NCBI RefSeq assembly: GCF_021533835.1
Contig: NZ_JAKFYQ010000004.1
Coordinates: 1 to 64,000 of the forward strand
Source: Synechococcus sp. Nb3U1
Lineage (GTDB): Bacteria > Cyanobacteriota > Cyanobacteriia > Thermostichales > Thermostichaceae
Length of the DNA: 64,000 nucleotides
Reading direction: 5' to 3'
Shown here in pieces: positions 1-8,600 of this stretch (its first letter is position 1; the number at the start of each line of letters is the position of its first letter). The translations under genes and the position numbers were made by a program. Under the pieces are notes generated by a model that worked only from the letters and a program-made list of their open reading frames with translations, did not search any database and was not told the origin of the DNA.

Positions 1-85
1 GCTCGGAAAGAAGCCCGCGCTCTATGCGTTGGCACAAGCCTGCCCTAGGCACAGCATGAGCGTCGGGAGTAGTTCACGACAAATC
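1..85 (+). mobile_element. possible right end of an IS605/IS607-type (TnpB) element, cut by window edge
   Basis: No gene is visible here, but the first 75 bases can fold: CCCGCGCTC near base 14 pairs, with one bulged T, with GAGCGTCGGG near base 58. The stem is extended by ATGC/GCAT and encloses a smaller GCC...GGC hairpin. The text 'GAAGCCCGCGCTC ... GAGCGTCGGGAGTAGTTCACGA' resembles, from memory, the right ends of cyanobacterial IS605/IS607-type elements, where the 3' part of tnpB and its omega-RNA lie. The tnpB gene itself would be to the left of the window and is not seen. This is a weak, pattern-based call. Confidence 0.3.
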
Positions 86-227
86 ACCCATAATCGCAGG
101 AATTGAGGTGGGGATCCCTTGCAAAGATAGAACTACGGTTTCAGGCAACAATCTAATAGGAACTTTGGATCTATCCTGCTCTGGAAGGACAGTAGGTTAG
201 TGGGATCCCGTAATCACCTTCGGTTCC

Positions 228-1103
228 ATGCTCAAGATTGGCGATTTTTCCCGGCTCGGTCAGGTTTCAGTCCGAATGTTGCGTCACTATGACCAGATGG
301 GGCTGATCAAACCCGCCTATGTGGATCCCGACTCCGAATATCGTTACTACAGCCTGGAGCAGTTGCCGCGTTTGCATCGCATCCTGGCTCTTAAGGATCT
401 GGGGCTGTCCTTGGAACAAATTGAGACGGCGCTGCAAACAGATCTCGCCCCAGGGCAACTGAAGGAGATGTTGGCCCTCAAGCAAGCAGAACTTAGCCAA
501 CAGGTGGCAGAGACCCAAATCCGCTTGCAACGGGTGGCCTCACGTTTGGCCCAGCTGGAAACTGAGGCTGTGGTTTCTCCCTATGAGGTGGTGCTGCGTG
601 CTGTACCGGAGAGGGTGCTCGCCTCGATTCGGCGGGTTGTGCCCACCCTGATGGATATGCCTGCCTACCGTTGCGGAGCCTCAGATGAACTCTATGCTTG
701 GCTGGATAAACAGCATTTGCAACCCTGTGGGCCGGAGATGGTGCTCTACCACTTCGTGGAATACACCGAAACCGATGTGGATATGGAGTTCGGGATCCCG
801 GTGCAGCCGCGCCCGGGGTTGACTTTCAGGGATCCCATACAACTGGCCTCACTACCAGCAGTGGATCAAATGGCCTGCGTTATTCACACGGGTTCCCTGT
901 GGGATGTGGGTCTGGCGATCACAGCTCTATTTACCTGGATGGGACGTAATGGTTATGCTAGCGCCGGCAGCTTTCGGGAGGTGCATCTGTTTGGTAAAGA
1001 AACCGAAAAGACCGCCAGGGAACCTGTGGTGGTTGAGTTGCAGCTGCCAGTAGTTTCCCAATCCATCCATCTTCAAAGAGCATCTCAGAGTCGGGAAGCA
1101 TAG
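228..1103 (+). CDS. MerR-family transcriptional regulator with GyrI-like effector domain
   Basis: A 291-residue cytoplasmic regulator. The N-terminal 70 residues are a MerR winged helix (KIGDFSRLGQVSVRMLRHYD, then GLIKP and YRYYS), followed by a coiled dimerisation helix at about 75-115. The C-terminal half (about 120-285) looks like the GyrI/AraC-effector-binding fold that binds small lipophilic or cationic ligands in BmrR-like proteins. MerR proteins usually act by untwisting a promoter with a long spacer. No target operator is recognised here. It faces the convergent BMP-type binding-protein gene, so it is not clearly linked to that cluster. The ligand is unknown. Confidence 0.9.
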   Translation: MLKIGDFSRLGQVSVRMLRHYDQMGLIKPAYVDPDSEYRYYSLEQLPRLHRILALKDLGLSLEQIETALQTDLAPGQLKEMLALKQAELSQQVAETQIRLQRVASRLAQLETEAVVSPYEVVLRAVPERVLASIRRVVPTLMDMPAYRCGASDELYAWLDKQHLQPCGPEMVLYHFVEYTETDVDMEFGIPVQPRPGLTFRDPIQLASLPAVDQMACVIHTGSLWDVGLAITALFTWMGRNGYASAGSFREVHLFGKETEKTAREPVVVELQLPVVSQSIHLQRASQSREA

Positions 1104-1194
1104 ATACAGCTCTGGTGCGGGTTGCCTACAACAATGCTTGTACCCTTGAACTTGTGCCCTTGAAGGAGTGTAGAAGTGAGAACTCATCCCATCC

Positions 1195-2262
1195 TCAGTC
1201 TGGCTGGAAAGGAACCTCCAGTTCGCCAGCAATCATCTTTTCCTGGGTCTCTTCATAAAGAGTTAGGGCTTCAGGGCTAATTTGGGTTTGAAAGTTGGGA
1301 TTAATAGATAACTGAATTACATTTTCAGAAACGCCTAAGGCATAATATTTATTCGCATAGTTATCGGATTTAATATCGATTAGCATTTGTCGGAAGAGAG
1401 GCTCGGTATTCCAAACAATGCTGGCAACCACCACCTCTGGCCCAATGTCAGTCATATCCCGCACATAGCCAATTCCAAATCCATCCACTTCCTTAGCAGC
1501 TTCAATGGATGCCCAGGTTGGCCCTTGGCCACAACCAATCCAAAAGTCTACACCAGTTTCCGCTTGAGCCAGAGCAGCTTCTTTAGCTCGGCCCACATCA
1601 TACCAATCCCCAACGCCAACATCGGTAAGGCTAGCCTCTGGATTGACCTGCTGAGCTCCTAATAAAAAGGCATTGCCCATCGCTTTGCAAACCGGAATTT
1701 CAAAGCCGTAGAGAGCCCCCAATTGACCTGTGGAGGAAAGATCTCCAGCCAGGATCCCTGCTAAGTAGGCTGCTTCGAAAAAAGGTTGGTCGTAGTCGGC
1801 AACATTTTCGCTAAATCTTCCAATTCCCGCTTCCCACGCGAAATTGACATCTGGAAATTCCTCAGCAACGGCAAAAATAGCATCCTGATGATTAAAAGAA
1901 TGCCCAATAATCAGATCAAAATCTTGTTCCGCATATTGACGGATTACCCGCTCAGCGTCTGGATCGGGAATTTGCTCGAGAATCACGACTTCAACACCTA
2001 AGTCCTTCAGCTCTGCTGCCCCTTCAGCTCCTGCTTCATTCCAAGATCCATCGTTGGCGGATCCACCGAGGATAAGTGCCAGCTTCATGCCGGCAATATC
2101 GGGTTTGACTTCACTCAGAACTGGAGCGATCCGGCTGTTGAGCAATATTGTTAAAAACAGTAGCAGGAGCCCTAGCTTTTCGAGGCCTGCGTTTGAACAG
2201 AGCTTGAGAAACCTAGAGAGATTATGGCTCGCAGGATTCTCGGGCAAAGTAAACCGTTTCAT
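1195..2262 (-). CDS. BMP-family (Med/PnrA-like) ABC transporter substrate-binding protein
   Basis: A 355-residue exported binding protein. A hydrophobic segment at residues 30-48 serves as signal peptide or membrane anchor after an unusually long polar start. There is no clear lipobox cysteine, unlike classical PnrA lipoproteins. The mature part begins with the BMP pattern KLALILGG..NDGSWNEAG (about 60-80), followed by IIGHSFNHQDAI and FWIGCGQGPTWASIE. BMP proteins bind nucleosides or related bases for ABC import. No ATPase or permease gene lies nearby, so its transporter partners are elsewhere. It is divergent from the 2OG oxygenase and amidohydrolase genes, which suggests a shared small N-heterocycle substrate (inference). 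Confidence 0.85.
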   Translation of the reverse strand: MKRFTLPENPASHNLSRFLKLCSNAGLEKLGLLLLFLTILLNSRIAPVLSEVKPDIAGMKLALILGGSANDGSWNEAGAEGAAELKDLGVEVVILEQIPDPDAERVIRQYAEQDFDLIIGHSFNHQDAIFAVAEEFPDVNFAWEAGIGRFSENVADYDQPFFEAAYLAGILAGDLSSTGQLGALYGFEIPVCKAMGNAFLLGAQQVNPEASLTDVGVGDWYDVGRAKEAALAQAETGVDFWIGCGQGPTWASIEAAKEVDGFGIGYVRDMTDIGPEVVVASIVWNTEPLFRQMLIDIKSDNYANKYYALGVSENVIQLSINPNFQTQISPEALTLYEETQEKMIAGELEVPFQPD

Positions 2263-2296
2263 AGCTCTACTGCTCCCGTACTATTCTCGAAGCGGC

Positions 2297-2323
2297 ACGA
2301 TTCTTGCATTGCAAGCAAATCGT
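2297..2323. promoter_or_regulatory. inverted repeat in divergent promoter region, candidate operator
   Basis: ACGATT CTTGC (2297-2307), loop ATT, GCAAG (2311-2315), bulge CA, AATCGT (2318-2323) make an 11-bp dyad with a 2-base asymmetry. It lies in the 140-bp gap between the divergent BMP gene and the 2OG oxygenase gene. It could be an operator acting on both genes or an RNA hairpin in the leader of the BMP gene. The regulator is unknown. Confidence 0.35.
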
Positions 2324-2402
2324 TATTGTATCTGTCGGCACAAAACCTAAGTGGCTTCTCCCATAGCGTGTTCATCTGGAAGCCTACCTCAATTTCTGGG
2401 TT

Positions 2403-3428
2403 ATGCCTGAGACTGTTACGCAAACTCCCATGCTTTCTGCCGCTCAAGGGATCCCTTGCGTGATCCCCTGCGTCGATATCGCCCCTTTTTTGAATGAAAT
2501 GGACAAGGCCGGGGTTGCTCGTGAGTTTGGCAAAGCGTTAGAAGAAATAGGGTTTGTGGTGATTACCGGGCATGGGATCCCTGAAACTCTATCCCAAGAG
2601 ACTTATCGGCAGGCAATAGCCTTCTTTGATCTTTCTTTGGAGAAAAAACTAGAGGCAACCCTTCCGGATCGTATGGCCAATCGAGGCTATATTCCTTTAG
2701 GAATTGATAGCGTGGCTGCCACACGAAATGAACAAACTCCACCGGATTTGTGTGAAGCATTAATGTTTGTCAATTTGGTTAGAGAAAATCCTGATCGATT
2801 TCAAGTCGGCATCGATCCAGATTCTGGCAATCTTTGGCCGATGGATCCCGCTGTTTTAAGAGCATCTTTTTTGAACTTTAGTCAGGCTTTGTTGGGCCTC
2901 AGCCATACCTTAATGCGTATCAGTGCCTTGGCTTTAGATTTGCCAGAAGAGTATTTCCTCCCCTTCCTAGAACCCAATGGAGGAGTGTTGCGAGCTGTTC
3001 ACTACCCGGATCAACAGGAGAAACCTTTACCAGGGCAACTTCGATACGGCGCACATTCTGACTATGGGGGTCTCACGATTCTGTTGCAGGATCAGGCCCC
3101 AGGTGGGCTACAGGTGTGTTTACGATCTGGGGAGTGGGTGGATGTGAAACCTTTGCCCAACTCTTTTGTCATCAATGTTGGGGATTTGATCGCCCGTTGG
3201 ACCAATGATCGTTGGCGTTCCACGCTGCATCGAGTTATTAACCCACCCAGAAATCTCTCGGGATCCACCCGGCGACTTTCCCTGGTTTATTTCACAGGGC
3301 CACGGGCAGATGCTTGGATTGAGTGTTTGCCGACTTGCCAAAGTGAGAGCAATCCACCGCGCTATGAAGCTGTGAGAGCTGGAGAATATATTCGCAGCAA
3401 AATTGAGGCATCTGTTGTAAAAGCGTAA
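2403..3428 (+). CDS. 2-oxoglutarate/Fe(II)-dependent oxygenase, isopenicillin-N-synthase-like
   Basis: A 341-residue soluble non-haem iron oxygenase. The N-terminal DIOX_N region (VIPCVDIAPFL at 20-30, FVVITGHGIPE at 51-61) is followed by the catalytic core. That core has His218 and Asp220 in GAHSDYGGLTILLQ, His276 in STLHRVINP, and the 2OG-binding Arg in RRLSLVYF (about 290-294). All iron and co-substrate ligands are present, so it should be active. It hydroxylates or desaturates a small molecule using O2 and 2-oxoglutarate, but the substrate is not evident. It lies 23 bp upstream of the amidohydrolase in the same direction and probably in one operon. The related thymine hydroxylases make a nucleobase substrate plausible, but this is inference. 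Confidence 0.85.
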   Translation: MPETVTQTPMLSAAQGIPCVIPCVDIAPFLNEMDKAGVAREFGKALEEIGFVVITGHGIPETLSQETYRQAIAFFDLSLEKKLEATLPDRMANRGYIPLGIDSVAATRNEQTPPDLCEALMFVNLVRENPDRFQVGIDPDSGNLWPMDPAVLRASFLNFSQALLGLSHTLMRISALALDLPEEYFLPFLEPNGGVLRAVHYPDQQEKPLPGQLRYGAHSDYGGLTILLQDQAPGGLQVCLRSGEWVDVKPLPNSFVINVGDLIARWTNDRWRSTLHRVINPPRNLSGSTRRLSLVYFTGPRADAWIECLPTCQSESNPPRYEAVRAGEYIRSKIEASVVKA

Positions 3429-3451
3429 GCCCTTCTCAGGAATATTGGAGC

Positions 3452-4684
3452 ATGAAAAAATCCAGGTTGGTTCTAGTGAATGGTGTACTTGCCGATGGAA
3501 CACCAGCCGGTGTTGCTGTGGATCCCGTTGGTGGAGTGATTGCAGCAGTAGGCTCTGTCGCACTTTTCCCAGAAGATGAAAAAATCGATTGTACAGGAAT
3601 GGTGATCTTACCAGCCGCAGCCGAGCCTCATGCCCACCTGGATAAGGCTTTATCTTCTCGCCTTGTGCCCGCTATGCCTGTAGATTTGGCGGCTGCCGTG
3701 GCAGATTGGCATCACATTTGGCCCACCTTAACCCACGAAGATCTAGTGCAACGGGCTAGTGAATCGGTAGAAGCCATGGTGATACGCGGAGTGACAGCGA
3801 TTCGCAGTCATGTTGACATTGGCTCGGGTGTGGGCTTGCGGGGGTTGCGGGCACTCAAGGATGTGAAAGAGCAATACCGGGATCTGGTGGATTTGCAGAT
3901 CGTGGGCTTGATTGCTCATCCGCTGGTGGGGGATGAAGGAGCGGAACATCGCGCCCTCCTGGAGGAAGGTATTGAAGAAGGCTTGATGGATGTGGTGGGG
4001 GGCAGTCCAGACTTGGCTCCGGATCCTGTTGAGACCACTCGAGTTTCGGTGGTGGCGGCGGCTCGCAGTGGCTTGCCTCTGGATCTGCATACGGATCAAA
4101 CTGTGGATCCTGACTTTTTCTATCTACCGGAAATGGTGCGGCTGGTTCAGGAATACGGAGTGAAAAACGTTGTGGCTAGCCATTGCATCAGTTTGGCGAC
4201 CCAACCGGAGGCTGTCCAGGAGAAGGTGGCGGCTGAAGTGGCCGAGGCGGGGATAGCGGTTACCACGATGCCTTTGACCAGCTTGTTTTACTTCGGATGG
4301 GATCAGCCGGTTGCGCCTCCACGGGGGGTAACTGCCATCGCCAAACTAGAAGCAGCCGGGGTGGTGGTGGCTGCTGGAGCCGACAATGTTCGGGATCTGT
4401 TCTTTCCCTATGGCCGTTTTGATCCGGTGGAGACGGCAACGGTTTTGGGGATGGTGGCCCACTTCACGCCTGAGCATGTTTGGGATCTGTGTTCTCGTGC
4501 AGCTCGCAAGGCGATGGGCTTGCCAGAGATGACTTTGGCTCCCGGCTCTCCTGCTGAGCTGTTGGTTATTCAAGGGCGGCATTTGACGGATGCTCTCGCA
4601 GATGGAAGTGAACGGCGGATTGTCCTTCATCGTGGGCGGGTGGTGGCCAATACCTCTGTTCAAAAACAATTGATTCGGGCTTGA
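3452..4684 (+). CDS. amidohydrolase, cytosine-deaminase-like
   Basis: A 410-residue metal-dependent hydrolase of the CodA/AtzC branch. Visible metal and catalytic positions are HAHLDK (His60, His62), His213 in DLHTDQT, His244 in ASHCIS and Asp311 in AAGADNVRD. The segment GRFDPVETATVLGMVAHFT after the last ligand is typical of CodA-like enzymes. Where E. coli CodA has HCDE, with the acid-base glutamate, this protein has HTDQ. The usual cytosine-deaminase proton shuttle is therefore changed, and another substrate is likely. The start has an upstream GGAGC. It forms a probable operon with the oxygenase, and together with the divergent BMP binding protein it suggests catabolism or salvage of a cyclic amide or nucleobase. 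Confidence 0.85.
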   Translation: MKKSRLVLVNGVLADGTPAGVAVDPVGGVIAAVGSVALFPEDEKIDCTGMVILPAAAEPHAHLDKALSSRLVPAMPVDLAAAVADWHHIWPTLTHEDLVQRASESVEAMVIRGVTAIRSHVDIGSGVGLRGLRALKDVKEQYRDLVDLQIVGLIAHPLVGDEGAEHRALLEEGIEEGLMDVVGGSPDLAPDPVETTRVSVVAAARSGLPLDLHTDQTVDPDFFYLPEMVRLVQEYGVKNVVASHCISLATQPEAVQEKVAAEVAEAGIAVTTMPLTSLFYFGWDQPVAPPRGVTAIAKLEAAGVVVAAGADNVRDLFFPYGRFDPVETATVLGMVAHFTPEHVWDLCSRAARKAMGLPEMTLAPGSPAELLVIQGRHLTDALADGSERRIVLHRGRVVANTSVQKQLIRA

Positions 4685-4784
4685 ACGCATCCTCTGGCTC
4701 TGATCCCGAAAAAAAGCTGAATAAGCCGATGTTGCTCAGGGATCCCTTCTAGCCTAGAGGGGGTCACTGTGGGGGCGCTTACCC

Positions 4785-5609
4785 TTGGAAAGTTTTGTCC
4801 TGATCAAGCAGGTTCCGGATCAAAGTTCGAAAGCGGGCATCAACAGCGATGGCACCATCGATCGGGCCAAAGCCAAGCGTATGTTGAACCCTTTCGATCG
4901 CTATGCCCTAGAAGCGGCCTTACAAACCAAGCGGCAACATGGAGCTAGGGTAACCGCCATCACTATGGGGCCCCCGCCCGCGATGGAAATTCTCTACGAA
5001 GCCATTGCCCATGGGGCGGATCGGGGCATTTTGATGACAGATCGCCGACTGGCGGCATCGGACACCTTGGCTACGGCCTATACCCTAGCGCAGACGGTAC
5101 GTTACGCGGGCTCCCCGGATTTGATCTTCTGTGGCTTACAGACCACCGACGGTGACACGGCCCAAGTAGGGCCCCAACTGGCGGAGCGGCTCGGGATCCC
5201 GCAGGTAACCTACTGCGAGGCCTTCGAGATTCGGGATGGCATTCTCCTGGCGCGGCGGGCGATTGAAGGGGGATCCCAAACGGTGACGGTGTCCCTACCA
5301 GCTCTGGTGACGGTTGCCAATTCTGCCCAACGCCTGGCCTACCAAACCCTGCGAGGTGCCCGACGGGTACAACATCTGATGCGGGACGAAGCGGCGCGGG
5401 CTGAGGTAATTCAAATCATCAATTTGGACGATGTGGGCGCGGATCCGGAACGCTGTGGTCTGAAGGGATCCCCGACCATCGTGGCGGCTACGGAAAAAGT
5501 GGGAGAAATTGGCGGCAATTGCCAAGTCTTTCAAGGACAATCGGTTCCTAGCTTGGTGAAAAGCCTGAGGGAGGCCGCCTCCATCTCCAGCTACATAGGA
5601 GCAGGATAG
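4785..5609 (+). CDS. etfB: electron transfer flavoprotein beta subunit
   Basis: A 274-residue protein starting with TTG at 4785. The next in-frame codons upstream offer no ATG or GTG, and the start places FVLIKQVPDQSS at the N-terminus as in the EtfB/FixA family. Other family marks are DRYALEAALQ near 40-50, DTLATAYTLAQ near 92-102, FCGLQTTDGDTAQVGPQLAERLG (about 112-134) and IEGGSQTVTVSLPALVTV, the ETF-beta signature region, before 190. EtfB binds AMP or a second FAD and pairs with EtfA to pass electrons from acyl-CoA or similar dehydrogenases. It is followed 89 bp later by etfA. No dehydrogenase or ETF-quinone oxidoreductase gene is in the window. Confidence 0.9.
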   Translation: MESFVLIKQVPDQSSKAGINSDGTIDRAKAKRMLNPFDRYALEAALQTKRQHGARVTAITMGPPPAMEILYEAIAHGADRGILMTDRRLAASDTLATAYTLAQTVRYAGSPDLIFCGLQTTDGDTAQVGPQLAERLGIPQVTYCEAFEIRDGILLARRAIEGGSQTVTVSLPALVTVANSAQRLAYQTLRGARRVQHLMRDEAARAEVIQIINLDDVGADPERCGLKGSPTIVAATEKVGEIGGNCQVFQGQSVPSLVKSLREAASISSYIGAG

Positions 5610-5698
5610 TCGGAAGGTTCATTGGGTTCATTGTTGTTAAATCTTGTTCAATCAAAGCCATCCAGTCCAATATCTATCCTTGTGGGAGTTGCAGTTCT

Positions 5699-6793
5699 AT
5701 GGTTCAGAAGCGGGTTTTGATCTTCGCCGAGCAGGTGAACGGGGAATTGCAGCCGATTGGTCTGGAGCTGTTGGGCTCGGGTCGTTTGCTAGCTGATAAA
5801 TTAGGGGCCACCCTGAGTGCGCTGGTTCTGGGATCCAATATTGCCCACCTGTCGTCAACCCTGATTGGCCATGGAGCCGATGAAGTGTTTTTGGCGGATC
5901 ATCCCGAACTGGCTCAATACCGCACGTTGCCCTATCGTCGGGTGATTACCGACTTGATCAAAAGCTGGCCACAGCCTCCCCACATCATCCTGCTGGGATC
6001 CACCACCACGGGTCGGGACTTAGCCCCCCGGTTGGCTGCCTATTTGGAAACTGGCTTGACAGCCGATTGCACCGAGCTGGATATTGGCCCCTTCGAGTAT
6101 TCCAACAGCAAAGACCCGAGCAAGTCTGGTCTCTTCCCCAATTGCTTGTATGCGATTCGGCCCAGCTTCGGGGAATCCCTGAAGGCGCGTATTCTTGGCC
6201 CCTGGAAAAACCCACAAATGGCTACGGTACGTCCGGGGGTAATGGTGCCGCTGGCTTGGAATGGATCCCGTCGGGGCGAGGTCTTTCAGGTGCCGGTTCA
6301 ATTGGATCCTAGCGACTTGAGTTTGCAGATTGTCGAGACTGTGCGCAATCTTTCCCAGGCGATCGATCTAACGCGGGCGGAGGTAATCGTCTCGGGCGGC
6401 TATGGGTTGGGTTCGCCAGAAGGGTTTGAGTTGATGGAGCAGCTTGCAGCTTGTTTTCCCAACAGCGCCGTCGGTTCCTCCCGCAAAGCAGTGGATTCTG
6501 GCTGGATCCCTTATGCTCACCAGGTGGGTCAAACTGGCAAAACTGTACGTCCACAGATCTATATCGCTTGCGGTATTTCTGGGGCGATCCAACACCGCGT
6601 CGGCATGGATAAATCTCAAACCATCATCGCCATTAATAAAGACAGTTCTGCCCCCATCTTTAAATTTGCCCATTACGGCATCGTCGGGGATCTCTATCAG
6701 GTGGTACCGGAGATGATCCGACAACTGCAACAGGGCCAACCCCAGCCTCAAGCCAGCCCCAGTGAACGGATCCCGGTTTTGCAAGGGCAGTGA
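5699..6793 (+). CDS. etfA: electron transfer flavoprotein alpha subunit
   Basis: A 364-residue partner of EtfB. The N-terminal alpha/beta domain starts RVLIFAEQVNGELQPIGLELLG. The C-terminal FAD domain is well conserved: VIVSGGYGLG (about 229), GSSRKAVDSGWIP (about 258-270), QVGQTGKTVRPQIYIACGIS, GAIQHRVGM and IIAINKDSSAPIFKFAHYGIVGDL near the end. These are the FAD-pyrophosphate and isoalloxazine contacts of ETF-alpha. It is co-oriented with etfB and is probably co-transcribed. ETF is uncommon in cyanobacteria, and its electron donor here cannot be identified from the context. Confidence 0.92.
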   Translation: MVQKRVLIFAEQVNGELQPIGLELLGSGRLLADKLGATLSALVLGSNIAHLSSTLIGHGADEVFLADHPELAQYRTLPYRRVITDLIKSWPQPPHIILLGSTTTGRDLAPRLAAYLETGLTADCTELDIGPFEYSNSKDPSKSGLFPNCLYAIRPSFGESLKARILGPWKNPQMATVRPGVMVPLAWNGSRRGEVFQVPVQLDPSDLSLQIVETVRNLSQAIDLTRAEVIVSGGYGLGSPEGFELMEQLAACFPNSAVGSSRKAVDSGWIPYAHQVGQTGKTVRPQIYIACGISGAIQHRVGMDKSQTIIAINKDSSAPIFKFAHYGIVGDLYQVVPEMIRQLQQGQPQPQASPSERIPVLQGQ

Positions 6794-6915
6794 GAATGGT
6801 TGCAATCGGATGTATGCCTGGTCTCCAGATGGGTTAGATCTTTTGAGCATATCGCTAGAGCAAGACTCGTGTAGCCTCACCCTGCTTTGGTATGATGCTA
6901 TGATGAGCTACTCAT

Positions 6916-6989
<74 letters not shown>

Positions 6990-7245
6990 TAAGGATCAAA
7001 AGCTTGCATGGCAAGCCATTTCAACGATTTCTCCCTCTTGTTGGAGCACAAAGATGCTTCATATGGGACTCCGCAGCTTTCACCAGCCCGCTGCGTTGGG
7101 GTTGTTAGGCCGCTTAGTTACCCATTAGCTCTCAATCCAGCTCCGTCTGCCGATGGAGCCCCCAAAGCTAGTCAGGGACAGAAAAAGCCCCCATCAAGCT
7201 AGAAGCTTGTTGCTACGCAACGCTTAGGCGACTGAGAAAAAAAGA

Positions 7246-7317
<72 letters not shown>

Positions 7318-7361
7318 AAGCGAGGAATCCCAGTTTATTGAGTCTAGCATCCGTTGTGAGG

Positions 7362-8525
7362 CTATTTCCCCATACCCAGGCTTTGGGCTTTCTGATAAAC
7401 CTTGCCTTCTGTAAGCAGGGAGGGAGCAATACAAATGTCCACCTGCTGCATTTCCTTGAGATTGGCAGCACCCAGGGTAGCCATGCTGGTGCGCAGTGCG
7501 CCCAAGAGGTTATGGGTGCCATCGTCCAGACGGGCGGGGCCACGCAAGATCTCTTCCAACGTGCCGGTGGATCCCACCTGAATACGAGTGCCACGGGGCA
7601 ATACGGGGCTGGGAGTGGCCATTCCCCAGTGAAAACCGCGACCAGGAGCTTCTTTGGCACGGGCCAAGGGGGATCCAATCATCACCGCATCGGCACCACA
7701 GGCAATGGCTTTGCAAATATCTCCACCGGTTACCAATCCGCCATCGGCAATCACGGGAACATAGGTACCCGTCTGGGCCAAGAACTGCTCCCGCGCCGCT
7801 GCACAATCAGCTACAGCAGTGGCTTGAGGCACCCCTACCCCCAAGACTCCACGGGAAGTGCAAGCGGCACCAGGGCCAATGCCCACCAGTACACCAGCGG
7901 CTCCCGCTTGCATCAGTTCTAGGGTGACATCGTAGGTGACGCAGTTACCCACCACTACCGGAATCGGCATCGAGTGACAAAACTGGGCCAGATCCAGCAA
8001 ATCTAGCCCTGCTGGGGCTTTGTGGTGAATAGAAACCACCGTGGCTTGCACAAAAAACAGATCTCCACCAGCTTCGGCAACCAAAGGGCCATATTGAGCG
8101 GCATTGGCGGGCACACTACTGGCAGCCGCAATTCCACCGCTGGTTTTAATTTGCTGGATGCGCTCTTGGATCAGGGCCGCTTTGACAGGTTCGCTGTAGA
8201 GGCGCTGCATCAGGGGTACAAATTCGTCTTTGCCCACAGCGGCGATCTTGTCCAACACCTCATCTGGATCCGCGTAGCGGGTTTGGATCCCATCCAGGTT
8301 GAGCACCCCAAACGCTCCCAGTTCCGAGAGTAGGATGGCCATTTTGACATCTACCACACCATCCATGGCGCTGGCGATAATCGGGATTTGCCGTTGGATC
8401 CCTCCCAATGTGAAGTGGGTATCCACCAAACTGGGATCCAGCGTCCGCCTGCCCGGAGCCAGGGCAATCTCATCCAGCCCATAAGCCCGTCTGACCTGCC
8501 GATTATGGCCCAGTTGAATGTCCAT
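7362..8525 (-). CDS. guaB3: GuaB3-family IMP dehydrogenase-related protein
   Basis: A 387-residue TIM-barrel protein. The chosen ATG at 8525 gives the N-terminus MDIQLGHNRQVRRAYGLDEI, which matches the family; an upstream in-frame ATG at 8558 would add 11 unlikely residues. It lacks the CBS pair of classical IMPDH and is about 100 residues shorter. Barrel motifs include IIASAMDGVVD, VVGNCVTYD, VGIGPGAACTSR (the catalytic-cysteine loop) and VIADGGLVTGGDICKAIACGADAVMIGSP. GuaB3 has been reported as a functional IMP dehydrogenase in cyanobacteria, so it probably makes XMP for guanine nucleotide synthesis. It is transcribed alone, away from the two-component operon. Confidence 0.9.
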   Translation of the reverse strand: MDIQLGHNRQVRRAYGLDEIALAPGRRTLDPSLVDTHFTLGGIQRQIPIIASAMDGVVDVKMAILLSELGAFGVLNLDGIQTRYADPDEVLDKIAAVGKDEFVPLMQRLYSEPVKAALIQERIQQIKTSGGIAAASSVPANAAQYGPLVAEAGGDLFFVQATVVSIHHKAPAGLDLLDLAQFCHSMPIPVVVGNCVTYDVTLELMQAGAAGVLVGIGPGAACTSRGVLGVGVPQATAVADCAAAREQFLAQTGTYVPVIADGGLVTGGDICKAIACGADAVMIGSPLARAKEAPGRGFHWGMATPSPVLPRGTRIQVGSTGTLEEILRGPARLDDGTHNLLGALRTSMATLGAANLKEMQQVDICIAPSLLTEGKVYQKAQSLGMGK

Positions 8526-8600
8526 TGTTGTCCTGTTCTGTGGATCCCTTGTTTTCATGATGCCGCTAAGGGGTGATCCAACGCCAGTGCCGAGCCCGAT

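Noticed and set aside
7008-7202. 64-codon plus-strand frame between the two tRNA genes
   Set aside because: Low-complexity proline-rich translation with no family likeness or ribosome site. The region is better read as spacer.
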